DNA of 64,000 nucleotides from contig JAIWNF010000040.1 of assembly GCA_025093555.1 (NCBI GenBank), positions 186,001-250,000 of the forward strand. The letters run 5' to 3'. Under the pieces are notes generated by a model that was given only the letters and a program-made list of their open reading frames with translations, was not told the origin of the DNA and did no database searches. Position numbers and translations under genes: made by a program. The first letter of the stretch is position 1. Each line of letters begins with the position of its first letter. Positions 53,956 to 64,000 of the stretch are shown here, piece after piece. The DNA is from Circinella umbellata (taxonomy: Eukaryota; Mucoromycota; Mucoromycetes; Mucorales; Lichtheimiaceae).

Positions 53956-55200
53956 GAATAAAACATTTCATAATTAGACAAAATTAACATGGGCTTTATA
54001 TATGTATATTCGGATCTGATAAAAAAAATAAGCTCACATTACATAATTTTAATGGATATAAAAAAAAAGTAACCCCCTTTTTTTATTTTTATTTAGGGTG
54101 TATCCACTTGTGACATTAAGATATTTTTTTTAAAAAAAAGATATATGTACAAGATCAAATTATCTATCTTATCTTTTATATAACAGTCAACAAATAAAAA
54201 AAAAATCAAGCAAGTTCTTCTTTATTCAAAAGATAACAAAAGTAAAAGACAAAAAAAAAATTGTTCTCAAGATGCATGTGCCAGATTTGAAAATATTGCT
54301 ATGGTATATATACTATTGTTTGTGGGACTCTTCATGTTCATTGGATGGTTAATAAAGATAGCTTACGATTTTATTTTTGCAATATCTTGCTGAGTGATTT
54401 TCCATTTCAAGGCCGTGGAGCTCCCTGTGACGAACGCCATGATAGCTTCTACCTGTGGGCATTACTGCCGTATTTTTTTGTAAGCTCCTCAAATACCAAA
54501 GTTGGCAATATGAATTGCATAAATACAATTCAATAAACAGATCGTAAAAGACCTGTCTACCTGGCAGCATCTGTTGAAAAATAAAACCAGTACGTATGAG
54601 TTAAAATTATATATATAACTTGATATTATTGTCGAAATCAAGGAATACCTACCGCTCATTCCAATTATTGTATAAGAGCGGGTGTCGTTGGGGGACTTCA
54701 TTCTGCCCATATTTTGCAAACGACAGATTTTCTCATTTAGGTTTCAATTTAGGCGTCTTGAAAGTAATGTTTGAAAGTCTTCTCAAATAGATCGTGTATA
54801 TTGTTTAGTAGTGCTTATCAGATGAATTGACATTTCATACCTGAGTAGATGCGGTAACTTGTTAATGTATAAAAAGCAAATAAAGGCATTGATGGATCAA
54901 TAATAAAGCTTAACTTTATTCACAACGAGTGGGGTCCCGCCCTGGTGCTTTTATTTTGTTTTTTTCCTGATTTTTCTTCATAAAAACTGGACCTGGTTTT
55001 ATCATCACACATTTTATATATATCACATATGTAGAGATCTGTAATAGTATTTCTTTTTTTTCTCTATTGTTACAAGTAGCATCGAAAAGTAATTAAATAA
55101 AGTCACTGTAGCTTTAAAAATTTATAATGAAATCTTTTGATACATTCGATCATAAATTATATTTTTTATACAAATGGACATGGTTTTGAAATGACGAGTC
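53956..55200. other. intergenic with a possible decayed coding fragment (minus strand 54349-54719)
   Basis: On the minus strand two short open frames, MQNMGRMKSPNDTRSYTIIG and QVFYDLFIELYLCNSYCQLW…ARYCKNK, are separated by intron-like sequence (GTAGGT … TTCAACAG), but the phases do not join. Either a decayed gene or chance. The rest is AT-rich with nothing recognisable. Confidence 0.3.
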
Positions 55201-55811
55201 ATTTGAAAAGGGTGCACTAAATTTTTGGGTAGTAAACCTTCCTAATTTGGGTTTTTGGGTACTTAGCCTCTGAAAATTTGGGTACTTCGCCACCGATGGA
55301 GCCCAAAACTACCCAAAAACTACCCAAAACTACCCAAAAGTGCCTGAAGAAAGGTATCTTTTTATTTTCTTTTTAGATTTTTGTTTATTTTTGGGTACTA
55401 TGATATACCTCATTTAACTTACTAATACCTCATACTCCTGTCAATATTATCAACTACGAAATTTTATATAAAAACCAATAACAAATAATAACAAAAATAA
55501 GAGTAAAGCTATAAGGCCCAAGAGGACTCAAACGTCGACTTCCTTTTTTCTCATATGTATAAGATTAATTTTTTATTATGATAGTCACACGTATAATTAA
55601 TAAATCAAAGGGGTGTGCCATCGAAAGAGCAAAAAGTAAAATGAAACGAAAGAGAGAGGAAGCAATAGAGTAGAAGACAATGTAAATCAAATAACAATGC
55701 TAAAGTAGCAAAACATCGACTTCCTCCACTATACTTGACTAGAAAAATTGACTGCTTTACTTTTATTACTAAAAATGGAAGTACCCAAAAATTATGGCAC
55801 CCATTTGAAAA
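55201..55811. mobile_element. non-autonomous terminal-inverted-repeat element (MITE-like) with 9-bp target duplication
   Basis: The element spans 55210-55802 (593 bp). It is flanked on both sides by the identical 9-mer ATTTGAAAA (55201-55209 and 55803-55811). The ends are inverted repeats: left GGGTGCACTAAATTTTTGGG, right (reverse complement) GGGTGCCATAATTTTTGGG, about 21 bp with one indel and few mismatches. Subterminal copies of tttgggtac(t) and a triple ctacccaaaa add further inverted and direct repeats. There is no transposase ORF. A 9-bp duplication and G-rich termini fit Mutator-like elements best; that assignment is inference. Confidence 0.85.
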
Positions 55812-56453
55812 TTGAATTGTTCTTATGTAGATCCAAATGTCCATGAAGAAACTACAGAATACGTTGAATACGTATCAACTCTTGGTAAAAATTTTATACG
55901 TGTAATACAGGGAAATGAAGTACAGGGTTTAATATACTTTTGTCCACCAAGCAACTTGGGCTGCTACATAGATAGATTCTTTTGTTTCAAAATATTATTT
56001 AAAGCTTTCTAATTTTTCTATAATGTGGCTTTTCATTATATATTTTACTATGAATGAATATTAAAAAAAAGGGCAAAAAATAATTCCCTGGTGAAAAAAC
56101 TTTGAACTATACCACTTTTAATACTATATGCTGTTGTTAACGAACGATCTTTTAATACTTTATATTACTTTAATATGGTATCATATCTCAGCGAAAGATT
56201 TTCTACGTAGCTAAGCTATGCAAGGAATTTATTTCGAAAAAAAAAGAATCTATACTTTACTCTTATTTATTTAAAAGATACAATAATATACTACCATTAC
56301 TGTATTACTTGTCCCACAGTGAAAATGACGATTTAAAAAGAGTAAAGAAATGGTTACAAGGCAACAGTTATCATGATAATCGAAAAAAACTAGATCTTGA
56401 TTTGACTCCAGAGTTGTTTGTCTTTTTTGTGGCCCGTGCTTATCCCACATCAT
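55812..56453 (+). pseudogene. fragments of a decayed or partial gene next to the MITE
   Basis: Two coding-like pieces on the + strand: 55830-55965 reads VDPNVHEETTEYVEYVSTLG and GNEVQGLIYFCPPSNLG; 56260-56453 reads LYYLSHSENDDLKRVKKWL and LDLDLTPELFVFFVARAYP followed by a stop. They are separated by AT-rich DNA with stops, and I could not join them by consensus splice sites. No family recognised. The second piece looks like a genuine C-terminal exon. Confidence 0.3.
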
Positions 56454-57118
56454 AATGGTCCGTGTATGTACTACACAATTCTTATTTTTTTTTTTAGGAA
56501 ATTCTAATAACTTTTTAAAAATAAATATATACGTAATGTTATATTGAATATAAGATCAATAAAAAAAAGAAATGGTTTAATGAACAATCTTATAAGAATA
56601 TACGTAAATAACAAAAGAAATAGATATTTGTTAATATAGAATATATAGTATCATTTTAGGTTTTGAAGTTGATATATCTATATACCTATATATTAATTTT
56701 TATTATACGTAAACAACTACATTGACCTATTGATATTCTTACGTAGCTGTATTACGTAGTAACTTAAACAAGTCCCTCAAAAACGCTAATTTTTTCCTTT
56801 TGATTAAATTATATAGCATTTTTTTAGTTTTCTAATTTTAATCTCTACTTATAATGGCATTAACTTTTAGTTTATTATTAAAAAAAAGTATTATATCATC
56901 AATTAAAAACACTTCAAATGGGAGAGGGACCTTGATTTAACTTCAAAAAATTAGGACCCTTTGAAAAAGGTGGATTTGTAATCAAATTTGGGGGGGGGGA
57001 CAAGTTCCCGCTGGGACCCGTTGCACGAATTCAGCTATTTTCCGCATATAAGATTTACATTTTTTATAGTAGCTTCGTTTCTTTTCTTTTCCCTTCCTCC
57101 AATATTACTAAAAGAAAT
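56454..57118. other. intergenic and promoter of the UPF0303 gene
   Basis: AT-rich with several tacgta motifs; pyrimidine-rich leader just before the ATG at 57119. No gene. Confidence 0.55.
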
Positions 57119-57835
57119 ATGAGTGATATCAAGGTCCTTTTACAAGAATTATTAGAACAAGAAGAACGTTGTCAATTCACGAAATTTACTAGTGAAGACG
57201 CACTTGAACTAGGTTTACTTATTTTAAAGAATGGCAAAAGTCATTATACACGTCCCATTGTCATTGACATTAATTTAGCTGGTCATCAACTTTTCCATTA
57301 TGCTATGCAAGGAACAGGTCCTGATAATAATGAATGGGTAGCTCGTAAAAAGTATATATTATTATTATTATTATTATTACTATTATTATTTTGATGTAAA
57401 ATGAAAAATGAACTTACAACCAAACTTTTTATTTCTTTTTATAAAATTAGTAAAGCAGTACTTCGATTTAGACACTCTAGTTTTTATATTGGTCGTTATT
57501 GTGAAAGTCAAAATAAATCTCTTAAAGAAAAGTATTTTGTAAGTATAATGAGTGACAATGATAATGATAATAAACTTACTTTATGATTTATATAATTTAG
57601 GTGAGTGAAAAAGAATATGCTGGACATGGTGGATCATTTCCATTAATTATCAAAAATGTGGGTGTAGTGGGTACAATCACTGTTTCTGGATTAGCACAAC
57701 AGGTAAAAACTATATTAAAAATATATCTAATAAAAAGGAAAAGAAGGTCAGTCATTTTAATAACTTTTTTTTTCTCAATAGGATGATCATGCTTTAGTAG
57801 TAAAATCAATTGAAGAATATTTAAACCAACAATAA
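57119..57835 (+). CDS. UPF0303 / HbpS-like (DUF336) protein, YBR137W type
   Basis: Exons 57119-57351, 57451-57538, 57601-57702, 57782-57835; 158 residues, full family length. Seen: [53 protein letters not shown], and [26 protein letters not shown], the signature of the heme-degrading/HbpS-like fold. Family knowledge: yeast YBR137W is a cytosolic decamer linked to the Get pathway; bacterial HbpS binds heme. A catalytic role here is unproven. Confidence 0.87.
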
Positions 57836-58027
57836 AAAATCGATGGGAAATTTTTTTTTAAATAAACTTTTTTTTTTTTGCATAATAATAACACAGAGTT
57901 TTTTTTTTTTGGTTTTGGGGGGTTCAACTTTTGTTGTAAACTGCATATATCCATTCACACACTCACTCACGCTCACACAGAGAAGAAGAGAGAGAAAAAG
58001 GAAGAGAGAGCTCTTTCTGTATTCCAG

Positions 58028-59594
58028 ATGTTTTATGATTCTTCCATTTCATTTGTTACCACTTTTCGTTTATTTCGAGAACAAAATATTCACCATACTC
58101 CTTTTACTGCAGGATGTAAAGCTTTTCTTATATACGATGAAACAAAGGTATTCAATCCATTGAACAAGTTTAATTGATAAAGGAAAATTAATAAAAATAA
58201 CTTTTTTTTTATACCATTTCTATTAGGAATTAACGGATAGATTGCTTATATTATATATATTATATGCACTTTATGCAGACACAACACTTGAACGTAATCC
58301 ATTTTTAACATTCTTTTTGGAATTTGTTGTTTCAAGTGAATATCAAAGAGGCAATTCACTTGAACAACACTTTGTTTATTGTATATTAGAAGGTTCTATC
58401 ATTAAAGTAAGTTATATATATAAATACCTTACGTGGGGGGAAGATATACATATAATTGCTGATATACAAATATAATTATTGGGGGGATTAGATTAAAGAA
58501 CAAACACCAAAACAAATATGTGATAATCCATTAGAAATAGTACCAAAACCTAATTCAAGTATACAACAACGTATCAATGAGTTAGAAAGTAGCGTGGTTC
58601 AATTGATAGGTGATCCGTATGTAATATAAAGAGAAAAGGGTGTATCAATAATGAAGTATAGGAGGGATAATAATTAACAATGTTAAGATATAATGATATA
58701 TAATAATAGGTTAATAACTACTTCATCACCATCCATTAATAATAAAGAGGAAGAACAACAACAACAAATGGATTCAAAAACATTTGCACAAACTATTCAA
58801 TTAATTCATGATGCATGTAAACGAACATTAACGATACCCGAACAACAGGTAATATATTTATAAAAGGTAGAATTGAGGGTGAATGATTCATTTAATAATA
58901 ATATTATACATATATATATAGTTTGTTCAAAAAGCATTTAAATCTCATGCATCTAGTGTTGTCAGTAATTGTGAATTATCACCTGAAAAGTTACATGATT
59001 TAGTGGAAACAAATCATATATTAGCAATGGATGTAGTACCATTATTTTTTGAACAAGTGGATGATAAAGAGTTAGTATGATTATTATTATTATTGATAAT
59101 AGGAGTAGTAATACTAATGATAATATTAATAACCATTTTAGATATTTATATGGACTTGCAAAAGTTCCTGTTGGCAATACAAGTGTCGAGTTAATTTATC
59201 ATTTACTTACATCATCCTCTTCAATCATTCATAAAGATGATGATTTCTTACATATTTATATTTCAAATAGTATTCGTACTTGTGAATTATATGAAGAAGG
59301 ACCAAGAAAAGATAAATATGTTCGTTTAGTAAGTCTCATATGGCCAACATATAAAAGTTATATATGATCTTTTAATTCATAAATCATTATTATTTATAGG
59401 TGGCCAAATTTATTCAATCGTTACTAGAAAAAAGAATTATTCCTATAAATGAATATCTTATTGAAATCCAATCATTTTGTGTTGGATATTTTCGATTTAA
59501 AGGTGTAGCAACATTATTTCAATTAGCATCGAGTGAAGCACAAAAAATGGGATTTGAAATAGATCGTCAACAACAACAGCAAGTGGCCATATAA
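58028..59594 (+). CDS. CNOT11: CCR4-NOT complex subunit 11 (CNOT11)
   Basis: Seven exons: 58028-58147, 58227-58406, 58492-58616, 58710-58848, 58922-59070, 59142-59328, 59400-59594; 364 residues. Seen: LTDRLLILYILYALY and NPFLTFFLEF in the N-terminal helical part, TPKQI and KAFKS motifs of the middle, and the C-terminal domain with LSPEKLHDLVETNHILAMDV, FLHIYISNSIRTCE and VRLVAKFIQSLLEKRIIPINEYLIEIQSFC. These match the CNOT11 family, a subunit absent from budding yeast that binds CNOT10 and the N-terminus of CNOT1 in the mRNA deadenylation complex. The start at 58028 is the nearest in-frame ATG before the conserved part; a longer version from an upstream ATG at 57878 is possible but low complexity. 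Exon 5 uses a weak GTTAGT donor. Confidence 0.9.
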
Positions 59595-59734
59595 TAATAA
59601 TAGTTCTTTTTTTAAAAAATATGTGTAATAATTTTTTCTTGTATGTACACAATAACTTTTTTTTTTTTTTTTTAATTATAAATAATAATAACAATAATAT
59701 AAAAAAGAAAAAAGTTTTTTTTGTTTTGTTTTTT

Positions 59735-60300
59735 TTACATGCCACCACCATATTGGTTAGCGGATTCACGTTGAATTCTACCAACATAAGCGCGTGAAAC
59801 AACGTTCCATGCTTCCATATAACGATCCATACACTTTGACAAACATGCTTGTTCACCACTTTCTAAACGAGCACCAGGCTTGGGAACACACTTGTCATAA
59901 CATTTTTCGTTGATTTTCTAATTTGATTTTTTATAATATAAGTATATTTTTTAATAGACTGACGCACAACTCCCATTTTTCCCGCATAGACAACCTTTTT
60001 AACAACCTCCTCCATTCATATTATTATTATTTTCTGTCCCATTCAAATTCAAAAGAGAGACTTACGTTAATGAGTTCTTGTGCGTTAGCCAAAGCAAGTT
60101 CACCACGAACTTTGTCCATGACTTCTTGCTTCTTGTTACCCTATTATTTTCCCCCAAAATAATAAATGAATAAATATATTCTTAGTATAACTAAAGTTCC
60201 AACGTGTATTATATATTCTTCTTTTCTTTTTCTTTAATAAAAATTCGCGTACCGATTCAGAAGCACCACCAAAGTTGTAACCCGAGTTATAATCGCTCAT
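59735..60300 (-). CDS. TIM13: mitochondrial import chaperone Tim13
   Basis: Exons on the minus strand 60300-60253, 60140-60066, 59917-59735; 101 residues. The twin CX3C motif is complete: CYDKC and CLSKC, with [24 protein letters not shown] before and [19 protein letters not shown] after, as in Tim13. Family knowledge: with Tim8 it forms the 70-kDa chaperone of the intermembrane space that escorts membrane proteins to TIM22 and SAM; the cysteines are oxidised by Mia40. It is convergent with CNOT11, with 140 bp between stop codons. Confidence 0.94.
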
Positions 60301-60629
60301 TGTTTAATAAGTATGTTTTTTCTTTTTAAAACAAAGGTAAAAAAAAAAGAAGGTCTTTAATACTAACACAGTAAAAATTAGCACAAAAAAAAATAATAAA
60401 ACATTTTACTCCGAACTTATTTTTTTTTTGACGGGCAACATTGCTAATGTCCGAGGGGGGGGGAGGAAAGAAAAAAGAAAAGAACAACCGGGGTAAGCCC
60501 GTCACTTTTTTCTTCGTGCGGCTGATTTGCGGGCCAAAAAAAAAAAAAAAGTAATCCAGGTATGGTTTTAACAGATGATTTGGCTTTATTAAACGTCTTC
60601 TTATCATTATTAGAAATGATAATAAATCT
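60301..60629. promoter_or_regulatory. Tim13 promoter and SDR 3' flank
   Basis: Contains a GC-richer core (acgggcaac, aagcccgtcac, gcggctgatttgcgggcc, 60431-60537) amid poly-A/T. Related cccgg(g)c/cgggc words also occur in the NDUFA2 and AIM18/COA1 promoters. Confidence 0.45.
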
Positions 60630-62023
60630 TTAAGAGAATTTTCCTGGAATAACTGGATGACTTGCACTTAAACCACCATCCACAGGTACAGCCTATATAA
60701 AAATTTTATACGAGTAAGTGTATATTCCAACAATGGGGTGTTAAAAATAGTAGTTTTATATATAGATAATAACAGAAATAGTACCTGGCCATTGAGATAC
60801 GAAGCTTCATCACTTGCTAGAAAGGCAACAACATTTGCAACCTAAAAAAACAAAAAGATTAGAGAAAGGTCGTGAGAGGGGCGAAGGTGAGGGTGAGAAA
60901 ATTCGAACAAAATTATAAAGCATAATTACCTCTGCGGGAACAGCATAACGTCGAGTAGGATTTAATTGACCAATTTTATGTGAAGTACCTCTTGATTTTG
61001 CATAATCAAAAGTTTTAACTGTCATACCTGTTTCAATAATACCCTTATAATTATAAACAGAGGTAGATTAGTATATCTTGTATTTTAATATAAATTCATA
61101 CGTAGCCTATTTATAGGCTTATATACATACAGGACAGACAGCATTTGTTCGAACATTTGTTCCCGCATATTGATAAGAACTCGTTTGACACAAATTAATT
61201 ACACTATAAGATATGATAATATAAAATAAAATCATTTAATATATAATATCTATAATGTATATATTTGTATAGTAAAAACTAACGCTGCTTTGGCCGCTGA
61301 ATAATGAGGTGGACCAGCACCTGAACGTAAACCAGCCACTATATTATATATGTATACTTACATTAGCTAAAAGGTTTCAAAATCCACAATAACAACAGTA
61401 AAACTTTACCTGAAGCAGTACAAATAATAGATCCTCCCGAGATTTCTTTTCCACTTTTACCAGTGAGTTGCATAGCTTTACCAGCAATTTTTAATGCCAA
61501 AAAGGCACTTAATGAATTAACACGTATCACTTCCATAAACCAAGCTTCATCAACATCTTTTAATAAAAGATGTTTTGAACTCATACCAGCATTGGCGAAA
61601 AAGACATCTAAACGACCAAAAGATTCTATTGCTTCATTCACAATACGAGTGACACCTTCAGTAGAAGCCGCATCCAATTGTCGTGCAATACAAGCAACGT
61701 TGGGATACTTCATTTCAATATCTCGAGCGAGTGATTCTAAGTGATCCTCTCTCAAATCAGTAGCAAATATTACTTTAGGGCCCCGTTTAGCAAGTGCATA
61801 AACTGTTGCTCGTCTACATATTAATATAAGTGGTAAAGATACGTATAAATTATCAATGACAGAGAAAGAGGATGTCTTTATAATAATAATAAATAGTTTA
61901 TTACCCGATGCCTTGCACTGAATTGGCACCAGTAACAATGCATACTTTTCCTTCAAGAGAAGGTCCTACTTTTGCAAAGTGAGCAGTAATTTGTCCTACA
62001 CGTGTATTTGCAGTTTCATTCAT
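60630..62023 (-). CDS. classical short-chain dehydrogenase/reductase
   Basis: Seven exons on the minus strand: 62023-61905, 61813-61410, 61338-61284, 61203-61131, 61043-60930, 60841-60785, 60692-60630; 294 residues. Seen: VCIVTGANSVQGIGRATVYALAKRG, a Rossmann TGxxxGIG motif enlarged by two residues; FANAGMSS (NNAG equivalent); a catalytic Ser region ICTASVAG; HYSAAKAA as the YxxxK active site; and NAVCPGIIETGM. A final VPVDGGLS closes the fold. Cofactor is probably NAD(H), since the residue after beta2 is acidic (FATDLRED). The substrate cannot be read. No targeting signal is obvious. Confidence 0.9.
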
Positions 62024-62345
62024 ATTTAATAACTTTAAAAAGTAATAAAATCAAAAGTAAAAAATAGGTAAAACAAAAGGGGTGCGAAAAAAAAGAAAGA
62101 AAGAAAAGATACGTATTATGCAAATATATATATTTGACCCAAAGTCTTCAGATTAGGTTTCTCATGTTAGTCATACATTTTCCTCATAATTTTTTTTTCT
62201 TAGAAATACCTGGGAAAATAGTGATGTTGGTTAGTTCTGTGAACCATGTTCAGCTAGTAAGTTTTGAGGTTCAGCTGCTTTAACAAATCATTTGGGAGTA
62301 TACTATTTTTCCCTTATTTAATTTTTTATTTTACATTTATATAAC
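62024..62345. promoter_or_regulatory. divergent promoter, SDR / CCDC90-like gene
   Basis: Head-to-head start codons are 322 bp apart. AT-rich with purine tracts on the SDR side. Confidence 0.45.
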
Positions 62346-63367
62346 ATGAATCCATTTAGACATGGTAACTTTCGAATAAAAGATATATATATATTCCCAA
62401 TTGGATTGAAATACATGTATTTTAAATCTTACTCGTTTATCCCCCAATGCGCATAATTTATTAGTTTCGAATACCTTTATTTCTCGGTCCAAAACACCAT
62501 TCATAACATCCAACATCTTGACTCAACAAAAACAATTACTTCTTCAACAACAACGAAATTCAATCTTTCAATTATTACCCATGCGATGTATTTCTTCTTA
62601 TCATTTTGATACATTTAAATTCGTAGAAAGATTAGAAGCAGAAGGGTTTTCTAGAGAACAAAGTGAAGCTATTATGGCGTCCTTACGTGAAGTAATATCC
62701 GAAAGGTAATATATAGTTTTGATTTACAATAAAAAGGAGGATGACTAATGACAACGATAGTATGACAGACGCTACAAAAGGCATGGTTACTAAAGCAGAA
62801 CAAGAGAAGGTAATATAACATTTAATCACCCATGACAACCAATGATGTAAGAATACAGATAAATAAAATTAACAAAATATGAAAATGAACCTATGACCCT
62901 GGGGCGGATGACATTAGACAGTATACACATATAAAGTGGATTTTGCCCATTTGAAATCCGAAATTCAATTGTTGGAAAAGAACGACTTTACAGTAATGAA
63001 AGCCGAAAATGATCGATTATTAGGCGAAGTAGAAAAATTACGTCAGAAATTAAGAGAAGAAATTACTCGATCTCAAGCCAATGTTCGATTGGATTTACAT
63101 TTAGAAAAAGGTAGAATTCGTGATGAAGCAAGTGCACAAGAAATTAAATTAAAAGAAACCGATACCCGGATAGAAAGTGAAATTGCAGGTTTAAGAACTC
63201 AAATGGAAGCTATCAAATTTCAAATTTTACAATATATGATCGGTAAGTAAAAACCATTGAGGATGTTTTTATGCAGTTCTGTTTTTTTTAACGTTCTATA
63301 TAATTATTTAGGTACTATAACTGGTGCTGGTGCATTATTCCTTGCTTATCTTCGTATGCTTCGATAA
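62346..63367 (+). CDS. CCDC90/MCUR1-family (DUF1640) mitochondrial coiled-coil protein, Fmp32-like
   Basis: Exons 62346-62364, 62465-62705, 62761-62809, 62918-63242, 63312-63367; 229 residues. The start at 62346 is chosen because splicing the 19-base first exon gives a positively charged, hydroxylated N-terminus (MNPFRHVSNTFISRSKTPF) expected of a presequence; without it the frame has no ATG until residue 49 (MRCISSYH). Then FDTFKFVERLEAEGFSREQSEAIM, the family head domain; VDFAHLKSEIQLLEKNDF and MKAENDRLLGEVEKLRQKL, a long coiled coil; and a C-terminal membrane anchor TGAGALFLAYLRML. Family knowledge: MCUR1, CCDC90B and yeast Fmp32 are inner-membrane proteins tied to calcium uniporter or cytochrome oxidase assembly. 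Confidence 0.9.
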
Positions 63368-63627
63368 ATACATTACATATGTATTTGAATTAATTAAGCA
63401 TATTGAATTCTTCCCTGTGATCAAAAAAAAAAAGTGTGAGCTGCTCACATTTACATATGTATATTCAAATGGGATAACACGCGACATCTTGTGAATTCAG
63501 TTTCGACCAATAATATATAAAAAGTCCTTTTTATTTTGATTTTTTTTTGTGTATTTCCTTCTCTCTCCTTCTTTTTTTTTCAACCTTTTCCTTTTTTTCT
63601 ATTTTCTATTATTTTTGAAAAGTATAT

Positions 63628-64000
63628 ATGACAGATAAAGATAATAAAAAATCTTGTCAACCACAACAACAAAGTAGACCCCCTTTAAAAGAAAGTAAAA
63701 GTTCATTAGCTTTATTACCATTAACTCATCGAGCAGGTGGACATGTTCGCATGTTTAGACTTGCTAATGGAGCTATATGTAAAGCTATTAGTGACAAGGA
63801 ACGTGAATTTTATGAAGATCTTGAACTAAAACCTAAATGTCAACCTTTTATACCACGTTATATGGGTGTTATTATTATTTCTGACCATCAAACACAAGGA
63901 CCAAGAATTATTTTAGAACGTGACAGACGTCGTTTGAAACAATATACTCCACCTAATTCTTCTTCTTCTTCAACTCATTTTCATGCTTCAGGTTCAATAA
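63628..64000 (+). CDS. inositol hexakisphosphate kinase (Kcs1/IP6K family), 5' end, runs off the window
   Basis: The frame is open from the ATG at 63628 to the window edge (124 codons). After a Gln/Lys-rich leader it reads PLTHRAGGHVRMFRLANGAICKAISDKEREFYEDL…FIPRYMGVI, matching the start of the inositol polyphosphate kinase domain (…H.(V/A)GGH…F…CK.…E..FYE……F.P.Y.G). This GGH and CK pairing is typical of IP6K/Kcs1, which makes IP7 pyrophosphates; the PxxxDxKxG signature would lie outside the window. An inserted Arg-rich, Ser-rich loop begins at RDRRRLKQY. Arg82/Ipk2-type multikinase is the alternative. Confidence 0.82.
   Translation, partial: MTDKDNKKSCQPQQQSRPPLKESKSSLALLPLTHRAGGHVRMFRLANGAICKAISDKEREFYEDLELKPKCQPFIPRYMGVIIISDHQTQGPRIILERDRRRLKQYTPPNSSSSSTHFHASGSI

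Noticed and set aside
57843..58027. N-terminal extension of CNOT11 from the ATG at 57878
   Set aside because: The extra residues are encoded by poly-T and GA-rich leader sequence; the ATG at 58028 precedes the conserved helical part.

Overview
This 64 kb window is nuclear DNA from an AT-rich filamentous fungus, most likely an early-diverging one (Mucoromycota, perhaps Mucorales). The evidence is many short introns (about 60 to 190 nt, GTAAGT...TAG, rich in TA), single-copy eukaryotic housekeeping genes, pyrimidine-rich promoters, and a Gfd2/YDR514C-type nuclease. The order is inferred from gene style, not from a marker. I assembled spliced models by hand; in every model given as CDS the exon phases close. 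No tRNA, rRNA or CRISPR array was recognised.

Layout. 1-1.8 kb: 3' part of a palA/Rim20-type BRO1 gene. 1.8-5.9 kb: intergenic, with two arrays of degenerate tandem repeats (3.65-4.55 kb). 5.9-11.7 kb: tandem pair of M20-family amidohydrolases. 11.9-14.8 kb: a Gfd2-like DEDDh nuclease with a GC-AG intron, convergent with a TMEM33/Pom33 membrane protein. 14.8-30.9 kb: a gene desert holding a possible retrotransposon relic and one four-finger C2H2 transcription factor. 30.9-42.9 kb: dense housekeeping block (cytosolic MetRS, complex I NDUFA2, mitochondrial GGQ rescue factor, proteasome beta4, AIM18-like chalcone-isomerase-fold protein, COA1-like factor, a PPxY membrane protein, acyl-protein thioesterase). 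43-57 kb: accessory island with degraded coding pieces, inverted repeats, a GC-richer orphan gene for a 675-residue protein with two membrane segments and a 72-residue tandem repeat, repeated exon-intron cassettes downstream of it, paired GC-rich palindromic elements, and a 593-bp inverted-repeat element flanked by 9-bp direct repeats. 57.1-64 kb: HbpS/UPF0303 protein, CNOT11, TIM13, a short-chain dehydrogenase, a CCDC90/Fmp32-type mitochondrial coiled-coil protein, and the 5' end of an inositol hexakisphosphate kinase.

How genes relate. At least six genes encode proteins expected in mitochondria, and several form head-to-head pairs with 220-320 bp shared promoters (NDUFA2/rescue factor, AIM18-like/COA1, SDR/CCDC90-like). 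The two amidohydrolases share almost all intron positions and a promoter motif, so the duplication included regulatory DNA. The orphan 675-residue gene and its repeated spliced downstream exons are the best candidate for something undescribed.
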